Assembly (NCBI GenBank): GCA_041744795.1
Contig: JBGTKD010000192.1
Location: forward strand, 19,383-83,382
Source: DATHWB01 sp041744795
GTDB taxonomy: Bacteria > Actinomycetota > Acidimicrobiia > Spongiisociales > ZC4RG35
DNA length: 64,000 bases
Reading direction: 5' to 3'
The notes beneath the pieces were generated by a model. It was not told the DNA's origin. It worked only from the letters and a program-made list of their open reading frames with translations, and ran no database searches. Positions 50,247 to 58,964 of this stretch are shown here, in pieces. Made by a program: the position numbers and the translations under genes. Within the stretch, counting starts at the first letter, position 1; each line of letters starts with the position of its first letter.

Positions 50247-52087
50247 GCCTTGTCTTCCTGGTTGTAGGCGTCGATCAGCTCGGCGTAGGCGGGCAGGGCG
50301 GCGTACAACTCCCGGTGCCTGCCACGGCCGATGACCCTGCCGTCCTGAACGAATAGGACGATGTCGGCCAGCAGGATTGAAGATCGGCGGTAGGCAACGA
50401 TCACGGTGGTCGTGTCCAGATCCGCCAGCCCGGCGAGAATTGCTCCCTCGACAGCCGGGTCCACGGCCGAAGTTGCGTCGTCGAGCACCAGTAGCCGAGG
50501 CTTGCGAATGATTGCTCTAGCGAGTGCGATCCGCTGTCGTTGTCCGCCAGACAGCGATGCTCCTCGTTCGCCGACCACGGTGTCGACACCCTCGGGCAAT
50601 TCTCGGACAAATCCTGCGCCCTGAGCCATTTCCAGGGCGGCCCATACTTCGTCCTCGCTGGCATTCGTGTCGAGGGCCACGTTCGCTCTAACGGTGTCGT
50701 CAAACAGGAATGCCTCCTGGAAAACGAGCGCGGTGGTCTCGGACAGGTCGGACCGGCGTAGTTCGCTCACACTCATGCCGTCCAGGCGGATGACCCCCTC
50801 ATCCGGGTCGAAGAGGCGGACCATGAGGTGGGCGATGGTCGTCTTGCCTGACCCAGTCGGCCCAACGATCGCCACTGTCGTTCCCGGCTCGACTCCCAGG
50901 GTGACAGACCTGATCCCGCGGCCCTCACCATCGGCCACTGTCGCCGCTGTCTGGTCGATGTCGCCAAGATCGGAGTGCGAGTCGTCCGGGTAGACATAGG
51001 TCACCTCATCCGCGTTGGCTCCCGCCCCTCCCAACCGTTCGAGGGCGCCGCTGCCGTAGGTGATTGTCTCGTCTGCTGCCATCACTGCTTCGATCCGGTC
51101 CCATCCGACGACTGCCCGGGGCATTTCGGCCAAGAGCCAGGTGAAGACGCGCAATGGCATGGCCACCAGGCGGAACAGGTAAGCGAACGTCACGAGGGTT
51201 CCTGCGGTTATCAGGCCCTCGTCCACTCTCCAGGCGCCGACAGCGAGCACGGCGAGGACACCAATGTTTGGGAGCGCCTCCATCATCGGGTCGAATACGG
51301 CTCGCAGTCGTCCCAACTCGACCATCGAGTCCCGTAGGTCATCCGAACGTGCCCCGAATCGCCCAACCTCCTGATCCTCACGTCCGAGGGTCTTGACGAC
51401 GAGGGCCGCATCGAAGGACTCGTGGGCGATCTCGGCCACCTCTGCCCGCAGCTTCTGGGCGCTGGCCGCAACGACCCGCATTCGGCGCTGAAAGAGGATG
51501 TTGCTGAGAATGATTAGCGGCAGGACAGCGAAACCGACGATGGCCAGGAAGACGTCGGTGATGACAAGAAGCACCGCGGTGATGATCAGCATCAAGAAAA
51601 CGCCGAACGCCATCGGCAGGGGAGCGGCGATGAAAGACGCGGACTCGACGTCGGCGTTGACGTTCGACAGCAGTTGGCCGGTGGGATGCCTGCGGTGCCA
51701 CTCGATTGGGAGCCGCAGGTACTTGTCGGTGACCTCGCGTCGGTCCCGGGCCTGCAGGCCGTATTGGGCGGCATAGGCGCCGAGGCGGCGGAGGGTTATG
51801 CCCAGTCCCCGTATGAGAGAGACGGCGAGGACGGCTCCTGCGGCCGTGACGAGGGCAGCTGTCGCCACGTTGCCGGCCTCCACGGCCGGGAGTAGGACTT
51901 CGTCTGTGACCCAGCCGAGGACGTAGGACGACCCGACCGTGGCAACCGCGAATAGGGTTGTTCCCACGCCGCCGAGAGCGAACTCTTTAGGGGCGCGACG
52001 GAGCATTCGGAGGATGAGCTGGAAGCCCCGGCCGATCACCTCACGGTCTGGCCTGCGGGCATGTTCGATCGTCTGGGTATCGGCCAC
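50243..52087 (-). CDS. ABC exporter half-transporter, subunit A (Asp in Walker B)
   Basis: A 614-residue half-transporter: six helices (about 45-340), then an ATPase domain with GPTGSGKTTIAHLM, the full signature LSGGQRQRIALARA, and LLVLDDATSAVDP where Asp replaces the catalytic Glu. This complements the partner, giving one degenerate and one active site. The GTG at 52087 follows a TACGCT box by 8 nt (leaderless); a GTG at 52108 is an alternative. Confidence 0.9.
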   Translation of the reverse strand: MADTQTIEHARRPDREVIGRGFQLILRMLRRAPKEFALGGVGTTLFAVATVGSSYVLGWVTDEVLLPAVEAGNVATAALVTAAGAVLAVSLIRGLGITLRRLGAYAAQYGLQARDRREVTDKYLRLPIEWHRRHPTGQLLSNVNADVESASFIAAPLPMAFGVFLMLIITAVLLVITDVFLAIVGFAVLPLIILSNILFQRRMRVVAASAQKLRAEVAEIAHESFDAALVVKTLGREDQEVGRFGARSDDLRDSMVELGRLRAVFDPMMEALPNIGVLAVLAVGAWRVDEGLITAGTLVTFAYLFRLVAMPLRVFTWLLAEMPRAVVGWDRIEAVMAADETITYGSGALERLGGAGANADEVTYVYPDDSHSDLGDIDQTAATVADGEGRGIRSVTLGVEPGTTVAIVGPTGSGKTTIAHLMVRLFDPDEGVIRLDGMSVSELRRSDLSETTALVFQEAFLFDDTVRANVALDTNASEDEVWAALEMAQGAGFVRELPEGVDTVVGERGASLSGGQRQRIALARAIIRKPRLLVLDDATSAVDPAVEGAILAGLADLDTTTVIVAYRRSSILLADIVLFVQDGRVIGRGRHRELYAALPAYAELIDAYNQEDKA

Positions 52088-52151
52088 GACCCGCCAGCGT
52101 ACGCCCACCCACCCCCGTCAACGAACCGGCCGGACGCGTACCCAGGGTTCC

Positions 52152-52171
52152 ATCCCGCGTATGCGCGGGAT
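52152..52171. repeat. Perfect 8-bp hairpin in the spacer before the ABC exporter
   Basis: ATCCCGCG (52152-52159) and CGCGGGAT (52164-52171) with a TATG loop lie in the 177-bp spacer between the YbdK-like gene end and the ABC exporter start. It is downstream of the YbdK stop only in the reverse sense, so it is not clearly a terminator. No other function is visible. Confidence 0.4.
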
Positions 52172-52264
52172 CTGGCGTCCAGAAAGAGAAGTGGTGCCTC
52201 TGCAGGGGGTGAGCGGGGTGCCCGAGCCCCGGTGTAGGAGCCGCTCCGAAGCTAGCCAGAGCCC

Positions 52265-53401
52265 TCAGGTATCTCGCAGGGTGTCGGCGATGAGTTCGTC
52301 GACGACGGCTTTGAGGGCGTCGCTGTCGGAAGCACCGCTGGCGACGGCGGCTTCGTAAGCCTGTAACTGGCGACGAGCCGAAGTGCCTTCGTGAGCGATG
52401 ACACTGGCCCGCTCGACTTCGGCGACGCAGCCCAACTCCTCGGCGTCCGGTCGAACGAGGTCGACAAGCTCGTCGATCAAATCAGGGAACGGCACAAGAG
52501 TCCCGACGCCGTAGTCCATTAGCTCGCCCGCAGCCCCGTACCGCTGCGCCCGCCAGATGTTCTCTGCCACGAGCATGTTGGCGTATCGCCTCCACTTCTG
52601 GTTCGTCCGCCTGAGGCGGAAGAGCATGTGCAGCAGCGATTGATAAAGGGCAGCGATGGTTACGGCGTCCTGCCATCTCGTGCAGATGTCGGTGACACGC
52701 AGCTCGAGAGTCGGGTACTTGACCGATGGGCGGATGTCCCACCAGATCTTCGAGCCGTCCTCTATCAGCCCGCCCTCGACGAGAACTTGCACATGGCGCT
52801 GGAATTCGGCCCAGCTGGCGAACTCCTCGGGAAGTCCTGTTCGCGGCATCGTGCGAAAGACGTTCATCCGGTAGCTCTTCAGTCCGGTGTCATGACCGCC
52901 CCAGAACGGCGAGGAGGTCGAAAGAGCCAGGAGGTGGGGCAGGAAGTAGGTCACCTGGTTCATCAGGTCGATCCGTAACTCGGGGTCCTCGATCCCAGCG
53001 TGGACGTGCATCCCGCATATGACCATGCGCTGTCCGACGACTCCGAGGTCCGCTGCTAGATCTTGGTATCGGTCACCTTCGCTGTGAACCTGTTCCCACC
53101 ACAGAGCGAACGGATGGGTCGAGGCGGCGATGATCGCCGCACCGTGTTCTGCGCTGAGGGCTCCGAGAGTGCGACGCAACTCGCGCAGGTCGTCTGCTAC
53201 ATCCGAGATATACCGGTGTGGCCTGGTTCCGACTTCTATCTGGGCGCGGAGCAACTCGCGGCTGACCCGGCCTTCGATGCGGTCGTAGGCACCTGCCCAC
53301 AGCTCTGAGGGTGGATCGGCGAGAAGATTGCGGGTTTCGAGGTCTACAAGGAGGTACTCCTCCTCGATTCCGATCGTGAGTTGCGGCGATGGAGGAGTCA
53401 T
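52265..53401 (-). CDS. YbdK-like carboxylate-amine ligase (glutamate-cysteine ligase family 2)
   Basis: A 378-residue GCS2-family enzyme: IGIEEEYLLVD at the start, RELLRAQIEVGT, MVICGMHVHAGIED, and SVKYPTLELRVTDICT. E. coli YbdK has weak glutamate-cysteine ligase activity; the physiological product here is unknown. The start has a TAGCCT box about 9 nt upstream. The gene is single. Confidence 0.88.
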   Translation of the reverse strand: MTPPSPQLTIGIEEEYLLVDLETRNLLADPPSELWAGAYDRIEGRVSRELLRAQIEVGTRPHRYISDVADDLRELRRTLGALSAEHGAAIIAASTHPFALWWEQVHSEGDRYQDLAADLGVVGQRMVICGMHVHAGIEDPELRIDLMNQVTYFLPHLLALSTSSPFWGGHDTGLKSYRMNVFRTMPRTGLPEEFASWAEFQRHVQVLVEGGLIEDGSKIWWDIRPSVKYPTLELRVTDICTRWQDAVTIAALYQSLLHMLFRLRRTNQKWRRYANMLVAENIWRAQRYGAAGELMDYGVGTLVPFPDLIDELVDLVRPDAEELGCVAEVERASVIAHEGTSARRQLQAYEAAVASGASDSDALKAVVDELIADTLRDT

Positions 53402-53429
53402 CTCGCGGCGAGGCTACCGCCTGCGGTGC

Positions 53430-54035
53430 TCAGACGATGGACGAGGCCGCTTCGGACCGCGCACGCTCTGCGGAGTCTCTGGCGTCACAGCCAAGGAGGT
53501 GGTCATTTACGAGACCCATTGCCTGCATAAAGGCATAGACCGTGGTCGGCCCGACAAAGGTCCAGCCGCGCTTCTTCAGATCCTTGGCTAGAGCGACTGA
53601 GGCCTCGGTTGTGGCCGGGATGTCGGAGGGTGCTGTGGTGTCGAGTTCGGCGTGGCGCCAGAAGTAGGAGGCCAGCGAGCCCGCCTCGGCTGTGAGTTCG
53701 AGGGCGCGGGCGGCGTTGTTGATCGTCGAGCGGATCTTGCCTTGGTGACGGACGATCGAGGCGTCGGCCAGGAGACGGGCCACATCATCTTCTCCGAAGC
53801 GGGCCACGGCGCGAGGGTCGAATCCGGCGAAGGCGGTCCGGAAGCCTTCACGCTTGCGGAGGATGGTCAACCAAGAGAGCCCGGACTGGAATCCTTCTAG
53901 GCAGAGCTTTTCAAAGAGTCGGTGATCGTCGGTGACCCCAAAACCCCATTCGGTGTCGTGGTAGTCACGGTAGATCTCAGGTTCGGTGCCCCACCAGCAC
54001 CGCCTGACCCCATCGTCTCCAACGACAACTTCCAT
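53430..54035 (-). CDS. tag: DNA-3-methyladenine glycosylase I
   Basis: A 201-residue Tag glycosylase, which removes 3-methyladenine from alkylated DNA. RRCWWG carries the zinc cysteine, YHDTEWGFG the catalytic region and zinc histidine, LEGFQSGLSWLTIL the base pocket, and VNDHLLGC the two later zinc ligands. The ATG at 54035 follows a TAATCT box by 8 nt (leaderless), so an upstream extension to 54083 is rejected. Confidence 0.94.
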   Translation of the reverse strand: MEVVVGDDGVRRCWWGTEPEIYRDYHDTEWGFGVTDDHRLFEKLCLEGFQSGLSWLTILRKREGFRTAFAGFDPRAVARFGEDDVARLLADASIVRHQGKIRSTINNAARALELTAEAGSLASYFWRHAELDTTAPSDIPATTEASVALAKDLKKRGWTFVGPTTVYAFMQAMGLVNDHLLGCDARDSAERARSEAASSIV

Positions 54036-54154
54036 CGGGAGCCAGATTAGGTGGGACTCGTCCCGGGCGTCTCCGGCCCGCAACTGCGAAACGGAGAAGA
54101 AACTGTGGGCTGTTGGGCTAGAGGTACTCGGCGGGCCGTCGTAGGTTGACTGAT

Positions 54155-55720
54155 ATGGCTGTCGACCATCTAGAGGCTCCGCCGTTCGTGGAGCGCCGGA
54201 GTTGGCCGCTCGGCATTGCCGGGGCGGTGGCGGGCGGGGTGGCGCTCGCGACGAGCGAGTTAGCTGCCGGGCTACTCGCCGGGATTCCCTCGCTCGTGTC
54301 AGGGGTGGCCACTTTTGTGATCGACAAGGTGCCGCCCGCCGTGAAAGACCTGGCCATCGATTTCTTCGGTACCCGCGACAAGCTTGCTTTGGCCGTTGGC
54401 ATCGTCGCCACGACGCTCGCTATCGGGTACCTCGCCGGGCTGGTGTCCCGCCGGTGGCCACCGATCGTGACGGCAGCCTTCGTCACGTTCGGAGTTCTCG
54501 GCGCGCTGGCCGCCGCCCGCACGCCGCTTGCCGATCTGTCGTCTGCGTTGGTCAACGGCGCTCTCGCCGCAGGAGCCGGAGTTCTCACATTCCGGTTCTT
54601 GGCCTTGCCCGTCGTTCGCGCAGTTCGCGACGACGCTGATCTTGACCGCAGGCTTTTCCTGGGTCGGGCTGGTGCGGTGGTGGCGCTGGCCATCATTGGG
54701 GCAGGAGCCGGTCGAGCCTTTTTCGAAAGGACCCGACGGGTAATCGCCGGTCGGAACCAGGTAGTTCTCCCCCTCGCATCAGACCTAGCCCCTCCCGTAC
54801 CGGCTGGCGCCACTCTCGGGCTTTCGGGAATAGCACCCGTGATCACTCCCAACGCCGAGTTCTATCGCATAGATACAGCTCCGCTTTCGCCGCCGATTGT
54901 CGATCTTGAGACCTGGACGATGTCGCTCACGGGGCTCGTTGACCGCCCGCTAACCCTCGACTTCACAGACCTTTCGGACCTTCCCATGGTCGAGCGGGTC
55001 ATCACGATTGCCTGTGTCTCCAACCAGATCGGCGGTGAACTGGTCGGCACGGCCAAGTGGCTAGGCACCCCGCTGCGAGACCTATTGCGAAGGGCAGGGG
55101 TGCGGTCGGAGGCAAGTCAGGTGGTCGGGCGTTCCGTCGATGGGTTCACCGTCGGATTTCCCGTCGATGCGGTGTTCGACGGTCGCGAGTCCCTGGTTGC
55201 TATCGGGATGAACGACGAACCGCTTCCGATCGAACATGGCTTCCCCGCCCGGTTGATTGTCGCTGGGCTGTACGGCTACGTCTCGGCGACCAAATGGCTA
55301 TCGGAAATCGAACTGACGACGTGGGATGCCTTCGACGCCTACTGGGTGCCACGAGGCTGGTCTAAGGAAGGACCGATCAAGACCCAGTCGCGGATCGACA
55401 CGCCACGGCGAACGACCCGCCTAGAGCCTGGACCCGTCGGAATTGGCGGGGTGGCATGGGCACCGACAAGGGGCATAGAGCGGGTCGAGGTGCGCATCGA
55501 CGGCGGGCCGTGGAGAGAGGCAGACCTCGGCGATCCTGTCGGTGACAACGTGTGGCGACAGTGGAGCACCGTATGGGATGCAACACCCGGAACCCATCAG
55601 GTCCAGGTGCGTGCCACCGACGGCACCGGTGAGACCCAGGCAGAGGAGATCACGTCGGTCGCGCCAAACGGGGCGACCGGCTATCACACGATTCCCTACC
55701 TGGTGACCGAAGAAGTTTGA
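54155..55720 (+). CDS. Membrane-anchored sulfite-oxidase-like molybdoenzyme
   Basis: A 521-residue protein. The N-terminal 190 residues hold about five membrane helices. The rest is a molybdopterin-binding oxidoreductase domain (about 235-410) with the molybdenum cysteine in TIACVSNQIGGELVG, then a Mo-oxidoreductase dimerisation domain (about 415-520). The active site probably lies outside the cell; no Tat motif is visible, so export would depend on the helices. The reaction may be sulfite oxidation or oxide reduction. The ATG at 54155 follows a TAGGTT box by 7 nt. Confidence 0.85.
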   Translation: MAVDHLEAPPFVERRSWPLGIAGAVAGGVALATSELAAGLLAGIPSLVSGVATFVIDKVPPAVKDLAIDFFGTRDKLALAVGIVATTLAIGYLAGLVSRRWPPIVTAAFVTFGVLGALAAARTPLADLSSALVNGALAAGAGVLTFRFLALPVVRAVRDDADLDRRLFLGRAGAVVALAIIGAGAGRAFFERTRRVIAGRNQVVLPLASDLAPPVPAGATLGLSGIAPVITPNAEFYRIDTAPLSPPIVDLETWTMSLTGLVDRPLTLDFTDLSDLPMVERVITIACVSNQIGGELVGTAKWLGTPLRDLLRRAGVRSEASQVVGRSVDGFTVGFPVDAVFDGRESLVAIGMNDEPLPIEHGFPARLIVAGLYGYVSATKWLSEIELTTWDAFDAYWVPRGWSKEGPIKTQSRIDTPRRTTRLEPGPVGIGGVAWAPTRGIERVEVRIDGGPWREADLGDPVGDNVWRQWSTVWDATPGTHQVQVRATDGTGETQAEEITSVAPNGATGYHTIPYLVTEEV

Positions 55721-55723
55721 CCT

Positions 55724-56713
55724 CTAGCCCGTGTCCGGCCCCTCGGTTCGGGCATCTGCGGCCGAAAACGCCCAGCCCAGCCCGTCGATAGGGTCGTGAA
55801 CAGCGATTTGGAGACGCCATCCGCTGGCGGCCCCGTCGCTCCACAGCCACCACTCCAGGGACGATCCGGCGCTGCGAAGTTCGTCCGGCTCGACGGGCCA
55901 GTCCAGCCCGGTCAGAGCAGCCACTGCCGACCAAGCGTGGAACCGACCGGCCGCCATGCCCCTTCGACGGCCATGGGCTCCGCCGGACCCAGCAGCCCAA
56001 GCCATCCACGCCAGAGCGGTGGGCAAATCAACCTGTGATCCAGTCGCGGTCGGGACTCCGAGCGCGGCGATCGCTCCCGCTGCCGTGCCCTCGACAATCG
56101 CCAGGTCTGTCACGCCGTTCGACATTGAGGTCCACGGCGTCACCAAAGCCAGCAGCGCCTCTTCGGTGGGTTCGTCCTCGATCCGGGCAGGGTCAGGCGG
56201 CAGGGCAATCGGTCCGCCTTCGACCGTATCAGGAGTTGGGAAGTCGGCTTTGTCCGCCTGGTAGGTCGCAACCGGATACTCCGGCTCCCAGGCGGCGACG
56301 AGAGGGATGTCGAAGAGTTGGGCATCGAATTGGGCATCGATCGACTCGCCTCGTATCGCCCTTTCGTGAGCGACGACCGTTCGATCCATGGGACTCGACA
56401 GGTGGCGGTCGAGCTCTTCGAACGTGTTCACCTGGGCGACCACTTCGGTGAGGGGCCCGAGGGTGAATCGCGCCGGGCCTTCTTGGATTGCTGGCACCGA
56501 GACCTCAGGAGGAGCCTCCAGCGCAAGTCGGTATCGGACGTGCTCGTCGACACCCCACAACTGGCGCCCTCGTTCGACGGCCGCGCTGAGATGGGTGCGC
56601 AAGGTCGTCATCTCTTCCCAGGCGCGTCGACTTGCCATCCCGTCGACGATCCGGAGCAGGCCGTCCGTGTCGGCTAGTTCTATGGCGGTGAGAGTCGTTT
56701 CGTCGAGGTTCAT
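55724..56713 (-). CDS. Hypothetical protein, 329 residues
   Basis: I do not recognise a family. The N-terminal third is helical with MASRRAWEEMTTLRTHLSAAVERGRQLW; the middle is Pro/acid-rich; the C-terminal part is Ala/Gly/Trp-rich (for example GGAHGRRRGMAAGRFHAWSA) and probably globular. No signal or membrane helix is seen. The start overlaps the sulfurtransferase stop by 4 bp, so they form an operon; a role linked to the sulfurtransferase is possible. Confidence 0.65.
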   Translation of the reverse strand: MNLDETTLTAIELADTDGLLRIVDGMASRRAWEEMTTLRTHLSAAVERGRQLWGVDEHVRYRLALEAPPEVSVPAIQEGPARFTLGPLTEVVAQVNTFEELDRHLSSPMDRTVVAHERAIRGESIDAQFDAQLFDIPLVAAWEPEYPVATYQADKADFPTPDTVEGGPIALPPDPARIEDEPTEEALLALVTPWTSMSNGVTDLAIVEGTAAGAIAALGVPTATGSQVDLPTALAWMAWAAGSGGAHGRRRGMAAGRFHAWSAVAALTGLDWPVEPDELRSAGSSLEWWLWSDGAASGWRLQIAVHDPIDGLGWAFSAADARTEGPDTG

Positions 56714-57519
56714 TCGTCGCCGGTCGCCACCGGGGCGTGCTGCTGGCGGGACCAGTCACTCCAAGAACCCTCGTACAGCAGAGCGTCGTCGATTCCGGCC
56801 AGGTGCATAGCCAGGATTCCGTGACAGGCGCTGATGCCGGATCCGCAGTAAACGATCGCCTCGGGTCCGACGTTTCCGTACAACGATGCCAGCTCCGAAG
56901 GCTCCAGGAAGGTGCCGTCCGGGCCCAGGTTCCGCTGATAGTGCAGGTTGATTGCTCCCGGGATGTGACCCGCTACTTGATCGATCGGTTCGTGCTCACC
57001 CGTGTATCGCTCCGGGGCCCTGACATCGATCAACCTCGACGAAGTCGACTCGACTGTCGCTCGATCCACGACCCCTCGCCACTCTCTGACCGTCGGGAAG
57101 TCGCCCGGCACGGGACGGGGGATAGCCCTGGTGATTGGGCGGCGCTCGACCTCCCATTTGGGAAATCCCCCGTCGAGCACACTGACCTCGGAGTGTCCGA
57201 GCGAGCGGAGCATCCACCAGATACGCGATGCCCAGGCCCCACCGTTGTCGTCGTAGGCCACGACCATGTCGCCGGGGTTGACTCCCCACCGGCGGACAAC
57301 CGCTGAGAACTCCTCCGGTCGGGGGAGAGGGTGTCTACCGGGGCCGCTTCTTCCCGTCAGGTCCGTCTCCAAGTCGACGAACACCGCCCCGGGCAGGTGA
57401 CCCGCTTCATAACGGCGACGACCTTCGGCCGGGTCAGCCAGGTCGGCCCGCACATCGAGCACCACGAGGGATGCACTGGCGATGCGTGAACCGAGTTCGC
57501 TGGTAGAGATCAAGCCCAT
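56710..57519 (-). CDS. Thiosulfate/3-mercaptopyruvate sulfurtransferase
   Basis: A 269-residue two-domain rhodanese. Domain 1 (about 1-130) is inactive; domain 2 (about 150-265) has the active loop YCGSGISACH, where the cysteine accepts sulfur and the CGSG-type loop resembles mercaptopyruvate sulfurtransferases. DVRAPERY and GHIPGAINLHY are typical markers. The ATG at 57519 follows a TACATT box by 7 nt (leaderless). It is operon-linked to the hypothetical protein downstream. Confidence 0.9.
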   Translation of the reverse strand: MGLISTSELGSRIASASLVVLDVRADLADPAEGRRRYEAGHLPGAVFVDLETDLTGRSGPGRHPLPRPEEFSAVVRRWGVNPGDMVVAYDDNGGAWASRIWWMLRSLGHSEVSVLDGGFPKWEVERRPITRAIPRPVPGDFPTVREWRGVVDRATVESTSSRLIDVRAPERYTGEHEPIDQVAGHIPGAINLHYQRNLGPDGTFLEPSELASLYGNVGPEAIVYCGSGISACHGILAMHLAGIDDALLYEGSWSDWSRQQHAPVATGDE

Positions 57520-57541
57520 GGACGCCGAATGTACCTCTTCG

Positions 57542-57760
57542 TCAGCTGCGGAAGAGGCGGCCGAGCACATTCAGGAGAATCGTCGCAATCACCGACACCA
57601 CGATCATCGACGTGACCGGGATGAAAATCGTCGTGGACTCGCCGTCGGATCGGAAATCACCTGGTAGCCGGCCAAACCAGGAGAACCACCCGACGCGAAC
57701 CATTAATCCGAGCGCGATGAGGGCGACGCCTCCAAAGATGAGCAGGTTTCCTGATCGCAT
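57542..57760 (-). CDS. DUF2905-family small membrane protein
   Basis: A 72-residue protein with two helices (about 6-24 and 48-68) and the DUF2905 core GRLPGDFRSDGESTTIFIPVTS. Function of the family is unknown. It lies between the sulfurtransferase and the helical protein gene on the same strand, separated from the latter by 1 bp. Confidence 0.85.
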   Translation of the reverse strand: MRSGNLLIFGGVALIALGLMVRVGWFSWFGRLPGDFRSDGESTTIFIPVTSMIVVSVIATILLNVLGRLFRS

Positions 57761-57761
57761 A

Positions 57762-58109
57762 TCAGTCCTCGTCCGGGGTCGTGGCCTCCTGCTCTCTGGC
57801 ACTTCGCAGTTCGTCCCCGAGTTGGGAGAAGGTCTGACCAAGAGCGGTCACGAATGTCGCAGTTGCGTCTTTCACCTGCTCTCGGACGCCAGGGTCCTTC
57901 ATGGCGTTGCCGACGGAGTCAGCTACCGCCCTGGCCGCCTCGCCGAGGGTCTCCAGCGCGGAGCGCACTTCGTCTTCGCTTGGGCCGCCGTCGCCTGAGA
58001 CTTCCTTGTAGTGATCGCGAAGTTTCTCGCCGATGGAAGACCACCGCTTCCCGGCTTCGGACCATGGATCTACGGGGTCGTGCGTAGGATCGTTGTCGTG
58101 CTGCTCCAC
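57762..58109 (-). CDS. Small helical protein, unknown function
   Basis: A 115-residue, highly charged helical protein: DPWSEAGKRWSSIGEKLRDH, then LETLGEAARAVADSVGNAMKDPG and VTALGQTFSQLGDELR. It resembles the small CYTH-less helical proteins found in actinobacteria but I cannot name a family. The GTG at 58109 has a TGTACCAT extended box 7 nt upstream (plus-strand 58117-58122), placing its promoter inside the divergent exonuclease gene. Confidence 0.6.
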   Translation of the reverse strand: MEQHDNDPTHDPVDPWSEAGKRWSSIGEKLRDHYKEVSGDGGPSEDEVRSALETLGEAARAVADSVGNAMKDPGVREQVKDATATFVTALGQTFSQLGDELRSAREQEATTPDED

Positions 58110-58964
58110 GTGCTCGATGGTACATATGAGCTGTTCCGCTCCTATTTCGGGGTGCCCCCTCGATCTGCGCCGGATGGTCGCGAGGTGGGAGCGGTGCGAG
58201 GAATCATCGACTCGACTTTGGCCCTTCTCGTAGACGGTGGCGTGACGCATCTTGGGGCAGCGACCGATACGGTTATCGAGTCGTTTCGCAATGACCTCTT
58301 CGCTGGTTACAAGACAGGCGAGGGCATCGAACCCGAGCTTTGGGCCCAGTTCCCGTTGGCCGAGCGGGCGTTGCGGGCGATCGGGGTGACGGTGTGGGGA
58401 ATGGTCGACTTCGAGGCTGACGACGCACTCGCTACCGCCGCTGCACGGTGGATGGGCGATGTGGAACAGGTCGTCATCCTCAGCCCCGACAAGGATTTGA
58501 TGCAGTGTGTCGAAGGCGATCGTGTAGTCACTTTCAACCGCAGGGAAGGCAAGCGCTTCGACCAGGAGGGCGTGAGGGAGAAGTTCGGGGTCTATCCACA
58601 TTCGATTCCCGACTACCTCGCCCTAGTGGGTGACGCGGCCGACGGTGTGCCCGGTCTACCGGGGTGGGGGGCGAAATCCAGTTCGGCAGTTCTCTTCGAG
58701 TACGACCACTTGGAGTCGATACCCGACGATGTCGGCGAGTGGAATGTCGTGGTCCGGGGAGCAGCCAAGCTCGCCGCAACCCTGGTCGAGCGGCGTGACG
58801 AGGCGATGCTGTATCGGACTCTGACGACCCTGCGCCGGGACGTGCCGCTGGTCGAAGACCTCGACGACCTCCGCTGGCGGGGTGTGGTGATGGAGGAATT
58901 CGAGCCCCTCTGCAGGGAACTCGGTTTCGATTCGCTCCTCAACCGCGATCTCCCCTCTATCTGA
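58098..58964 (+). CDS. 5'-3' exonuclease (Pol I N-terminal domain type)
   Basis: A 288-residue protein similar to the 5'-3' exonuclease domain of DNA polymerase I. LDGTYELFRSYFG near the start gives the first metal aspartate, EADDALATAA the central acids, ILSPDKDLMQCV the next aspartates, and GDAADGVPGLPGWGAKSS the helix-hairpin-helix. It likely processes flaps or RNA ends. The GTG at 58098 follows a TAGGAT box by 7 nt (leaderless). Its 5' end overlaps that of the divergent gene by 12 bp. Confidence 0.85.
   Translation: MLLHVLDGTYELFRSYFGVPPRSAPDGREVGAVRGIIDSTLALLVDGGVTHLGAATDTVIESFRNDLFAGYKTGEGIEPELWAQFPLAERALRAIGVTVWGMVDFEADDALATAAARWMGDVEQVVILSPDKDLMQCVEGDRVVTFNRREGKRFDQEGVREKFGVYPHSIPDYLALVGDAADGVPGLPGWGAKSSSAVLFEYDHLESIPDDVGEWNVVVRGAAKLAATLVERRDEAMLYRTLTTLRRDVPLVEDLDDLRWRGVVMEEFEPLCRELGFDSLLNRDLPSI

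Noticed and set aside
52152..52171. A hairpin resembling a single type I-E CRISPR repeat (CCCGCGTATGCGCGGG).
   Set aside because: Only one copy exists, with no spacer-repeat series and no cas genes in the window.
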